A stretch of 9,440 bases of DNA from assembly GCA_964548165.1 (NCBI GenBank), contig CAZJQD010000056.1, positions 4,937-14,376 of the forward strand. Reading direction: 5' to 3'. This stretch comes from CAZJQD01 sp964548165 [NCBI: uncultured bacterium]. Its GTDB lineage: Bacteria; UBA8481. Numbering within the stretch: position 1 is the first letter of the stretch; each line of letters opens with the position of its first letter. The notes beneath the pieces were generated by a model. The model made no database searches. It was given only the letters and a program-made list of their open reading frames with translations, and was not told where the DNA came from. Below, in pieces: positions 1 to 6,337 of this stretch. The position numbers and the translations under genes are program-made.

Positions 1-1713
1 TCCCGGCGCGTAAGGGGCTGCGGCCAGCGTGCCATCATCGCCGGCGAGGAAGATGGCTACGTCCGCGCCGAAGACCTGGCGAATCTCGCCGGCGGCCTGG
101 GCGATTCCCTCCTCCATGCTGTGACTGCCGATCACGGATCGCGAGAGCCGATAGAGGGACCGCGTCCGCTCGCGTAGCCGCCGCTCCGCCTGCTCTCGCT
201 CCTTGAGCCGCGCCGTTCCACCACCCACGGCGAGCGCGACCAGGAAGTACATGCCGAACATCAGGCCGTCCTGGAGGGAATGGATGCGAAACGTGTGGAG
301 CGGCGGGATGAAGAGAAAGTTCCAGAGGAGGGCGCTGGCGGCCGCGGTCGCCATGGTTGGCGCCAGTGAGAGGCGCGAGGCGAGGGCGACGACCAGGGCC
401 AGGTAGAGGAGCGCGATGGCCCAGTATCCCGTCCATGGTCGTACGACCAGGAAGAGGGAGGTTGCGGCGAGCACGATGCCAATGCCGATCGACGCTTGCA
501 GGAGCCGGGAGGTGGACGAGCGCAACGTGAAAAGAGATCGCGGAGGCGGCTTCTCGTCGCCCGCGCGCACGAGGCAGACATCGATGGCGCCGCTGCGACG
601 CACGAGTCTCTGCAGGGCCGCTTCCCTCCGGCGGCGGGACCAGTATCCGCCCATCGGCTTTCCGACGACGATCTGCGTGACGTTGCGGCTCCGCGCCTCT
701 TCGAGCAGGGCCGTCGCCAGGTCTTCACCCGCCGTCCAGATCACCTCGGCGCCGAGTTGTCGGGCCAGCGCCAGGTTTCGCGAGAGGCGCTCGCGCGACG
801 AGACGTCCAGCGTCTCCGCCGACTCGACGTAAACGGCGACCCAGGGCGAATCCAGGGCGGCGGCCATGCGCCGCGTGTAGCGGACCAGGTACTCCGAGAA
901 GGGACTGGGCCCGACGGCGACCATCAACCGCTCGCCGGAACGCCAGGGGCCGGCGATGTTGCGGGCGGTCATGGTGCTTCTCAGGCCCTGGCCCACGTGC
1001 TCGGCGGTGACCCGAAGAGCCATCTCGCGCAGGGCCACGAGGTTCTCCTCGCGGAAGAAGTTTTCCGCCGCCGTGGCCGCGCGCTCTCCGAGGTAGACCT
1101 TGCCCTCCGCGAGTCGCGTCCGTAGAAGGTCTGGCGTGAGGTCGACGAGGCGGAGTTCATCCGCGGCGTCGACGACGGAGTCCGGCACGGTCTCGCGGAC
1201 GGCGACGCCGGCGATACCCTCGATCACGTCGACGCGGCTCTCGATGTGCTGGACGTTCAACGTGGTGAGAACGTCGATGCCGGCATCGAGGAGCTCGAAG
1301 ACGTCCTGGTAGCGTTTCGGGTGCCGGCTTCCCGGTGAGTTGGAATGAGCGAGCTCGTCGACGAGAACGATGGCGGGCCTGGCCGCGAGGATGCCGTCGA
1401 GATCCATTTCCTTCAGGGTCGTGCCGCGGTAGGCGACATCGCGGAGCGGGTGGCGCGGAAGATTCTCCAGGAGCGCCGCGGTCTCGGTTCTCCCGTGGGT
1501 CTCGACGACTCCGACCAGGGGAGCGACCCCCTGCTTCCGGAGGGCTTGCGCCGCCCTGAGCATGGCGTAGGTCTTGCCGACACCCGCGCACATTCCCAGG
1601 AAGATCGTCAGGCGCCCTCGCCGCGGCTTTCCAGAGGTCGACTTGAGCTCGGCAAGGAGCCTGTCGGGGTCCGGTCGCTGGTCGCCTGCGGTCACGCTCA
1701 AATTATGCCCCAT
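1..1713 (-). CDS. kdpD: KdpD sensor histidine kinase (N-terminal 571 residues; cut by window edge)
   Basis: This is the membrane sensor kinase that, with the response regulator KdpE, controls kdp expression in response to K+ limitation or osmotic stress. I translated it continuously from ATG 1713 to base 1 without a stop or frameshift. The cytoplasmic KdpD domain carries a Walker A (GMCAGVGKT, residues 40-48), the signature VVETHGR (69-75), a Walker B-like VLVDELAHSN (116-125) with GSRHPKR, and TTLNVQHIES (150-159). A Usp-like domain spans about 262-388. Four hydrophobic segments follow (about 406-424, 430-446, 452-470, 484-500), then a charged helix and what looks like the start of a GAF domain. 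Full-length KdpD is about 900 residues, so the HisKA and ATPase domains lie off-window. The start is one base after the kdpC stop (TGA-A-ATG), indicating translational coupling; a recognisable Shine-Dalgarno is weak. The Gram-positive c-di-AMP motif of the Usp domain (SxS...FTAxY) is not matched exactly. Confidence 0.96.
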   Translation of the reverse strand, partial: MGHNLSVTAGDQRPDPDRLLAELKSTSGKPRRGRLTIFLGMCAGVGKTYAMLRAAQALRKQGVAPLVGVVETHGRTETAALLENLPRHPLRDVAYRGTTLKEMDLDGILAARPAIVLVDELAHSNSPGSRHPKRYQDVFELLDAGIDVLTTLNVQHIESRVDVIEGIAGVAVRETVPDSVVDAADELRLVDLTPDLLRTRLAEGKVYLGERAATAAENFFREENLVALREMALRVTAEHVGQGLRSTMTARNIAGPWRSGERLMVAVGPSPFSEYLVRYTRRMAAALDSPWVAVYVESAETLDVSSRERLSRNLALARQLGAEVIWTAGEDLATALLEEARSRNVTQIVVGKPMGGYWSRRRREAALQRLVRRSGAIDVCLVRAGDEKPPPRSLFTLRSSTSRLLQASIGIGIVLAATSLFLVVRPWTGYWAIALLYLALVVALASRLSLAPTMATAAASALLWNFLFIPPLHTFRIHSLQDGLMFGMYFLVALAVGGGTARLKEREQAERRLRERTRSLYRLSRSVIGSHSMEEGIAQAAGEIRQVFGADVAIFLAGDDGTLAAAPYAPG

Positions 1714-1714
1714 T

Positions 1715-2323
1715 TCAGGGCTCGCCGAGAGCGAAACGATCACCGAGGCGAGCCAGTTCCATGTTGAGCCTGAGGACGTTGACGCGAGGCTCGCCCAGGA
1801 TGCCCATCACGCGAGGTTCCGTGAGGCGGTGGATGAGCGCTTCCGCGCGCGCGCGTTCCTGGTCGTTCCACTGCCGGGCGGTCGCGATGCGATCGAGTTG
1901 AAAGAGCGCGGCCTCCGGCGGGAGGTGCGGGTCGAGCCCGCTGGCGGATGTCGCCAGGAGATGCACGGGAACAGCTCGGCGCGCTTCCTCGGTCTCGCCC
2001 CCCGCTACGGCCACGGCCCGGCCGTCGATGGCCTTGCGAAGCAACGCGCTCGTGGGACCGGCGTTCGAGGCGCCGCTCGGCATGGTGCCGTAACCGGACG
2101 CGGAAGGGCGCGGATGGAAGAAGCGGCTGTCCGTCGTCGACTGGGCCAGGAGCCATGAGCCAACGAGGCGGCCGTCGCGGTGGACCTGGCTGCCCACCGC
2201 CTCGGCGGGGAAGAAGAGATTTGCGTAGACGGTGACGAGGAGCGGATAGAGGGCCCCGCAGATCGCGACGAGGAAGAGGTGCACGACGATCGCGATGCGC
2301 AGTGTCTTGAAGAATGCACGCAT
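1715..2323 (-). CDS. kdpC: KdpC, potassium-transporting ATPase subunit C
   Basis: KdpC is the single-span accessory subunit of the KdpFABC complex. It has a short cytoplasmic N-terminus and a periplasmic domain that stabilises KdpA-KdpB and supports high-affinity ATP-driven K+ uptake. The 202-residue product is close to the usual length (about 190 in E. coli). One hydrophobic segment covers residues 9-33. Family hallmarks follow: FFHPRPSASGYG (68-79), a Gly/Ser/Asn stretch to GPTS (83-92), the diagnostic SGLDPHLPPEAA (128-139), and the C-terminal GEPRVNVLRLNMELAR (177-192). It begins two bases after the kdpB stop, with only a G-run (2333-2338) as a poor ribosome site, so translation is probably coupled to kdpB. 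Its stop is one base from the kdpD start. Nothing looks truncated or degenerate. Confidence 0.97.
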   Translation of the reverse strand: MRAFFKTLRIAIVVHLFLVAICGALYPLLVTVYANLFFPAEAVGSQVHRDGRLVGSWLLAQSTTDSRFFHPRPSASGYGTMPSGASNAGPTSALLRKAIDGRAVAVAGGETEEARRAVPVHLLATSASGLDPHLPPEAALFQLDRIATARQWNDQERARAEALIHRLTEPRVMGILGEPRVNVLRLNMELARLGDRFALGEP

Positions 2324-2325
2324 GA

Positions 2326-4485
2326 TCAGGCGACCCCCAGGAAGACGAGCGCCAGGTCGATCGCCTTGATGCCGAGGAAGGGGGCGATGAGACCGCCGAA
2401 GCCGTAGATCCAGAGATTGCGCCGGAGCAGCGCCGCGGCTCCGATGGGCCGGTAGAGAACGCCGCGAAGCGCCAGCGGGATGAGCGCCAGGATCACGAGC
2501 GCGTTGAAGATGATGGCCGAGAGGATGGCGCTCTCGGGAGTCGCGAGGTGCATGATGTTGAGCGCGGACAGCGGCCCGGCGGCCAAGGTGCTGGCGGCCA
2601 ACGGGCCGCCTGCCAGCGGCCCGACGGAGAGCGCAGAGGCCGGGCCGGGCGCGTAAAGCGTTCCGAAGAGGGCCGGGAGGATGGCGAAGTACTTCGAGAC
2701 GTCGTTGGCAAAGCTGAACGTGGTCAGCGCGCCGCGCGTCATCAGGATCTGCTTCCCGGTCTCCACGATCTCGAGGAGCTTGGTGGGGTTCGAGTCGAGG
2801 TCGATCATGTTGCCGGCCTCCCGCGCGGCCTGAGTGCCCGAATGCATGGCAACCCCGACGTCGGCCTGTGCCAGCGCGGGCGCGTCGTTGGTGCCGTCAC
2901 CGATCATGGCGACGAGCCTGCCCTGGGCCTGCTCCTCGCGGATCCGCGCGAGCTTGTCCTCCGGCCTGGCCTCCGCGATAAAGTCGTCGACACCGGCCTC
3001 GGCCGCGATGGCGGCCGCCGTCAACGGGTTGTCGCCCGTGATCATGACGGTCCGGATCCCCATCTGCCTCAGCTGGGCAAAGCGCTCGCGGATACCGCCC
3101 TTGACGACGTCCTTGAGATGGATGATCCCGAGGACGCGGGACCGGTCACAGACGGCCAGGGGCGTGCCCCCGGCGCGCGCGATCAGGTCGGCACCCGCGA
3201 GGACCTCGGGCGGCATCGTGCCGCCCGCGTTCTCCACGAACGCCTGCACGGAGCCGATGGCGCCCTTGCGGATCCGCCGCAAGCCGGTCCCGTCCTCCAG
3301 GTCAACGCCGCTCATCCGTGTCTGTGCCGTGAACGGGACGAACGTGGCGCCCGCGTGGCCGACGTCGCGCCCGCGGAGCGCGAACCGCTCCTTCGCGAGG
3401 ACGACGACGGACCGGCCTTCCGGCGTGTCGTCGGCGATCGACGCCCACTGCGCGGCCTCGGCGAGATCGCGCTCCTCGACGCCGGGGGCCGGGCGGAAGG
3501 CGGTGGCCATGCGGTTGCCGAGCGTGATCGTGCCGGTCTTGTCGAGAAGCAGGACGTCCACGTCGCCGGCCGCCTCCACCGCGCGACCGCTCATCGCGAG
3601 GACGTTCTTACGCATCAGACGATCCATTCCGCCGATGCCGATGGCGGAAAGAAGACCTCCGATGGTCGTGGGCATGAGGCAGACGAGGAGGGCTACGAGG
3701 ACCGGGAGCGTCATGCGCGTCGCGCCCGGCGCATCAGCCGCGGTGAGTGTGCCGGCCGCGCCGGCCATGGTCGCCTCGGCCTCGCTGTACCACGCGAGCG
3801 GCGGGAGCGTGATGGTGACAAGGACGAAGACGCCCGTGAGAGCGACCAGGACGACGCCAAGGGCCTGCTCGTTCGGCGTCTTCTGCCGTCGCGCGCTCTC
3901 GATGAGGCCGATCATGCGGTCCAGGAAGCCCTCTCCCTGCGCGGCCGTCACGCGGATGACGATGCGGTCGCTGAGCACGCGCGTCCCTCCCGTCACGGCG
4001 CTCCGATCGCCTCCGCTCTCGCGGACGACGGGCGCGGACTCGCCCGTGATCGCGGATTCATCGACGGTCGCGATCCCCTCCACCACCTCACCGTCCGAGG
4101 GGACGAGATCGCCGGCCTCGCAGACCACGAGGTCGCCGACCTTCAGCGCCGCGGCGACCACGGTCGACTCGCTCTTCCCATCCAGCCGGCGCGCTTTCGC
4201 CTGCACGCGCATCGAGCGCAGCGTCGAGGCCTGGGCCTTGCCGCGGCCCTCCGCGAGCGATTCCGCCACGTTGGCGGAGAAGAGGGTGAACCAGAGCCAG
4301 ACGACGATCTGGAGGTTGAATGCCGAGATGTTCCACGGAAGAGCCAGCGTCGTCGCGGCGGAACAGAGCCAGAGGACGAGCATGACGGGATTCCGGAACT
4401 GCTCCCGGGGATCGAGCTTCCGGACGGCGTCCATGATCGCGGCCTTCCAGAGCGACGCGTCCTGCCAGGTCGAGGTTTTCTTCAT
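2326..4485 (-). CDS. kdpB: KdpB, potassium-transporting P-type ATPase subunit B
   Basis: This is the catalytic subunit of the Kdp K+ pump, a P-type ATPase of the inner membrane. All key motifs are present: TGES (147-150) in the actuator domain, whose Ser corresponds to the inhibitory phosphorylation site known in E. coli; PTTIGG (272-277) in TM4; the phosphorylation motif DKTGTIT with Asp315; TGDNPLTA (483-490); GDGTNDAPA (529-537); and ANDVSKYF (593-600), with the Asp595 and Lys598 expected in TM5. It has 719 residues against 682 in E. coli. By my comparison with the remembered E. coli sequence, the N-terminus is about 12 shorter, about 20 residues are added in the TM3-TM4 loop (around 233-257), and about 25 are added in the TM5-TM6 loop (612-640). 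The latter contains a pentapeptide repeat. ATG 4485 is fixed by a strong Shine-Dalgarno 8 bases upstream, overlapping the kdpA stop codon. Confidence 0.98.
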   Translation of the reverse strand: MKKTSTWQDASLWKAAIMDAVRKLDPREQFRNPVMLVLWLCSAATTLALPWNISAFNLQIVVWLWFTLFSANVAESLAEGRGKAQASTLRSMRVQAKARRLDGKSESTVVAAALKVGDLVVCEAGDLVPSDGEVVEGIATVDESAITGESAPVVRESGGDRSAVTGGTRVLSDRIVIRVTAAQGEGFLDRMIGLIESARRQKTPNEQALGVVLVALTGVFVLVTITLPPLAWYSEAEATMAGAAGTLTAADAPGATRMTLPVLVALLVCLMPTTIGGLLSAIGIGGMDRLMRKNVLAMSGRAVEAAGDVDVLLLDKTGTITLGNRMATAFRPAPGVEERDLAEAAQWASIADDTPEGRSVVVLAKERFALRGRDVGHAGATFVPFTAQTRMSGVDLEDGTGLRRIRKGAIGSVQAFVENAGGTMPPEVLAGADLIARAGGTPLAVCDRSRVLGIIHLKDVVKGGIRERFAQLRQMGIRTVMITGDNPLTAAAIAAEAGVDDFIAEARPEDKLARIREEQAQGRLVAMIGDGTNDAPALAQADVGVAMHSGTQAAREAGNMIDLDSNPTKLLEIVETGKQILMTRGALTTFSFANDVSKYFAILPALFGTLYAPGPASALSVGPLAGGPLAASTLAAGPLSALNIMHLATPESAILSAIIFNALVILALIPLALRGVLYRPIGAAALLRRNLWIYGFGGLIAPFLGIKAIDLALVFLGVA
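2566..2640 (-). repeat. Degenerate 15-bp (5-residue) tandem repeat inside kdpB
   Basis: KdpB residues 616-640 fall into five consecutive pentapeptides fitting [AVG]-[GS]-[PAT]-L-[AS], four of them very similar (621-640, bases 2566-2625). At the DNA level the units are 15 bp with a recurring core such as GGGCCGCTGGC, but with many third-position differences. The repeat lies in the loop between TM5 and TM6, which should face the periplasm. Codon divergence between units suggests an old, not freshly slipped, expansion. Confidence 0.75.
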
Positions 4486-4492
4486 CGTGCGA

Positions 4493-4500
4493 TCTCCTTA
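4493..4500 (-). promoter_or_regulatory. Strong Shine-Dalgarno of kdpB overlapping the kdpA stop
   Basis: Read on the minus strand, TAAGGAGA combines the kdpA stop codon TAA with a consensus GGAG, leaving 8 bases to the kdpB ATG at 4485. It is the only strong ribosome site I find in the operon. Ribosomes finishing kdpA would be placed directly on the kdpB start, which fits the stoichiometric need for KdpA and KdpB. Confidence 0.85.
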
Positions 4501-6198
4501 AAACAGCCGGCCGGCGAGCATCAGGTAGTGCTCGACGCCGGGTCCTAGAAGCAGTGCGGGGAAGAAGTTCAGGCCCCCCACGATGACGATGACGCCGGCG
4601 AGCAGGACGGCGAACGTGGCACCCTCCGTCGGAAATGCGCCGACGCTCTCCGGCGCCGCCCTCTTCTCAGCAAGACTGCCAGCGACCGCGAGTACAGGGA
4701 TGATGACACCGTAGCGGCCGAGGAGCATCGCTAACGCCAGCCAGCCGTTGAAGAAGTCGGAGTTCGCGCCGAGCCCGGCGAATGTGCTCCCGTTGTTGCC
4801 GGCCGCGGAGGAGAAGGCATAGAGGATCTCGGTGAGCCCGTGCGGGCCCATGTTCGCGCGGGCGGCGAGGGCCGAGGGCGTGAGGCACGCCAGGGCCGCT
4901 CCCGAGAGGATGACCGCGCACGGGATGAGGATGCCGGCGAGCGTCCAGGCCATCTCCCGGGCCTCGATCTTCTTCCCGAGGTATTCGGGCGTGCGGCCCA
5001 CCATCAAGCCGGCCAGGAAGACGGTCAGGAGGACGAAGAGCACCATGCCGTAGAGCCCCGCGCCGACGCCGCCGAAGATGACCTCGCCCAGCATGATGGA
5101 AGCGATCAGGACGAGCCCCGTCAGCGGCATGAAGCTGTCGTGCATCGCGTTGACCGAACCATTGGACGCCACGGTTGTCGCGGTCGCCCAGAGCACGGTC
5201 TCGGTCACGCTGAACCGCGTCTCTTTCCCCTCCAGGTTCTGCGAAAGGCCGGTCGAGGGATTTGGCTGGTGCTCGGCCCAGAGCGCGACGGTAAGGCCGG
5301 CGAGTGTCATGACCAGCATGACCGCGAAGAGAGCGCGCGCATGCCGTGGCCGACGGATCAAGCGGCCGAAGAGGAAGACGCAGGAGGCGGGCAGGAGGAG
5401 GATGGCGAGAAGCTCGATAAAATTGGAGAGCGGCGTGGGATTCTCGAACGGGTGACTGCTGTTGCCGCCGAAGTATCCGCCGCCGTTCGTGCCCAGTTGC
5501 TTGATGGCGATCTGCGAGGCGACGGGGCCGAGCGGAATGACTTGATCGGCGCCGTCGAGCGTGGTCGCGGTGGGGAAGGGCTGGAAGGCCTGGACCACGC
5601 CCTGTCCCGCGAGAAGGAGGGCGAGGACAAGGCTCAGGGGGAGAAGAACGTAGAGCGTACAGCGGACGAGATCGACCCAGAAGTTTCCGAGGAGGTCGGT
5701 CTGTTGGCGGGAGAGGCCCCGGGCAAGCGCGAGGAGGACGGCGAGGCCGGTGGCGGCGCTGACGAAGTTCTGGACCCCGAGGCCCATCATCTGCGTGAGC
5801 GCGCTCATCGTGGACTCGCCGCTGTAGGCCTGCCAGTTGGTGTTCGTGACGAAGCTGACGGCGGTGTTGGCGGCCAGTGCGAAGGGAACGCCGGGGAGTG
5901 TCGATGGGTTGAGAGGCAGGTACGCCTGGAATATCTGCTGGGCGAGGAGCGCGACGAAGCCGACGGTGTTGAAGGCGAGGAGAGCGAGGGCGTATTCCCT
6001 CCAGGTCATCTCGCGGTCGGGTGACATGCCGAGGGCGCGAAAGAGGACGCGCTCGGCGCCCGCGAGGCGTCGGCGCCAGCCAACGGACGGCATGACCTCG
6101 TGATCGAGTAGCCGGGCCATCACCGCGCCAAGTAGCGGTGCCAGGCCGATCAACAGGCCGAAGTAGAGAACCAGCGCGAAGACGTGAGTCGCGTTCAT
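4498..6198 (-). CDS. kdpA: KdpA, potassium-binding and translocating subunit A
   Basis: KdpA is the superfamily-of-K+-transporters subunit that selects and binds K+ for the Kdp pump. Its 566 residues match the family length (557 in E. coli). The four selectivity-filter regions can be read: VTNTNWQAYSGEST (117-130), GTNGGGYFGGNSSHPFENP (236-254), TVASNGSVNAMHDSF (342-356) and AAGNNGSTFAG (465-475). About ten hydrophobic spans surround them, starting with the N-terminal segment at residues 4-29. The ATG at 6198 gives the expected N-terminus; its ribosome site is weak (GGCGAG about 10 bases upstream, at 6208-6213). It is the first gene of the operon. I found no KdpF-like hydrophobic mini-ORF in front of it, a common situation outside enterobacteria. 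There is no room for a long leader or K+/c-di-AMP riboswitch if transcription starts near 6217. Confidence 0.98.
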   Translation of the reverse strand: MNATHVFALVLYFGLLIGLAPLLGAVMARLLDHEVMPSVGWRRRLAGAERVLFRALGMSPDREMTWREYALALLAFNTVGFVALLAQQIFQAYLPLNPSTLPGVPFALAANTAVSFVTNTNWQAYSGESTMSALTQMMGLGVQNFVSAATGLAVLLALARGLSRQQTDLLGNFWVDLVRCTLYVLLPLSLVLALLLAGQGVVQAFQPFPTATTLDGADQVIPLGPVASQIAIKQLGTNGGGYFGGNSSHPFENPTPLSNFIELLAILLLPASCVFLFGRLIRRPRHARALFAVMLVMTLAGLTVALWAEHQPNPSTGLSQNLEGKETRFSVTETVLWATATTVASNGSVNAMHDSFMPLTGLVLIASIMLGEVIFGGVGAGLYGMVLFVLLTVFLAGLMVGRTPEYLGKKIEAREMAWTLAGILIPCAVILSGAALACLTPSALAARANMGPHGLTEILYAFSSAAGNNGSTFAGLGANSDFFNGWLALAMLLGRYGVIIPVLAVAGSLAEKRAAPESVGAFPTEGATFAVLLAGVIVIVGGLNFFPALLLGPGVEHYLMLAGRLF

Positions 6199-6223
6199 GA
6201 GAGAATTCTCGCCGGCGGGCGCC

Positions 6224-6250
6224 CGGATAGCGAATCAACATCGTCCTCAA
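6224..6250 (-). promoter_or_regulatory. Possible kdpA promoter
   Basis: On the minus strand TTGAGG (6250-6245) could serve as a -35 element and TATCCG (6229-6224) as a -10, with a 15-base spacer. The short spacer and weak -10 would suit an activator-dependent promoter, and the tandem TGTTAAC site ends 3 bases upstream of the -35. Start of transcription would be near 6217, leaving a leader of roughly 19 bases before the kdpA ATG. A perfect 10-bp palindrome GAGAATTCTC (6201-6210) sits in that leader. This is pattern-based only. Confidence 0.35.
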
Positions 6251-6253
6251 CCC

Positions 6254-6271
6254 TGTTAACAATGTGTTAAC
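6254..6271. promoter_or_regulatory. Candidate KdpE operator: TGTTAAC-N4-TGTTAAC direct repeat
   Basis: Two identical 7-bp sequences TGTTAAC are separated by AATG, giving an 11-bp period (one helical turn). This is the spacing of the classic PhoB box and of OmpR-family sites generally, and KdpE belongs to that family. The site lies in the A+T-richest part of an otherwise GC-rich window, about 45 bases upstream of the start point inferred for kdpA, which is typical for an activator. Each half also contains the palindrome GTTAAC, so a dimer binding inverted sites is an alternative reading. Assignment to KdpE is inference from position and architecture; the sequence does not resemble the T-rich E. 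coli KdpE site as I remember it. Confidence 0.55.
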
Positions 6272-6320
6272 GAATCTCGATCCGCCGGCTCGGGCGACAT
6301 ACCAACTCCGCTCCCGGTCA

Positions 6321-6329
6321 TGCTATCCT
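6321..6329 (+). promoter_or_regulatory. Possible extended -10 promoter for a leaderless sulfatase-like mRNA
   Basis: TGCTATCCT matches an extended -10 (TGn plus a TATAAT-like hexamer, TATCCT at 6324-6329). No convincing -35 is visible. A start point 6-8 bases downstream would fall at or next to ATG 6338, so the transcript would be leaderless. This agrees with the lack of any Shine-Dalgarno ahead of either candidate start. The same GCTATCC core appears in the divergent kdpA promoter candidate. Confidence 0.4.
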
Positions 6330-6337
6330 GCGTCGTC

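Noticed and set aside
2548-4548. Long plus-strand open frames opposite kdpB (666 and 555 codons)
   Set aside because: They are exact antisense shadows of kdpB, produced by GC-rich codon bias; their translations are Arg/Asp/Gly-rich with no recognisable domain, while kdpB has full motif support.
4840-6024. Plus-strand open frame of 394 codons opposite kdpA
   Set aside because: Highly charged, low-complexity translation with no domain, lying wholly within the well-supported kdpA.
6201-6210. GAGAATTCTC palindrome as an operator
   Set aside because: A 10-bp palindrome in the short kdpA leader is only weak evidence and occurs by chance often enough; it is noted in the promoter entry but not called as a site.
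6199-6337. A kdpF mini-gene upstream of kdpA
   Set aside because: Minus-strand frames here, such as one starting at the ATG near 6300, encode short hydrophilic peptides, not the single hydrophobic helix expected of KdpF.
6320-6337. Start of the sulfatase-like gene at ATG 6320
   Set aside because: It adds six residues (MLSCVV) before the basic N-terminus, lacks a ribosome site, and overlaps the extended -10-like element; 6338 is preferred, though not proven.
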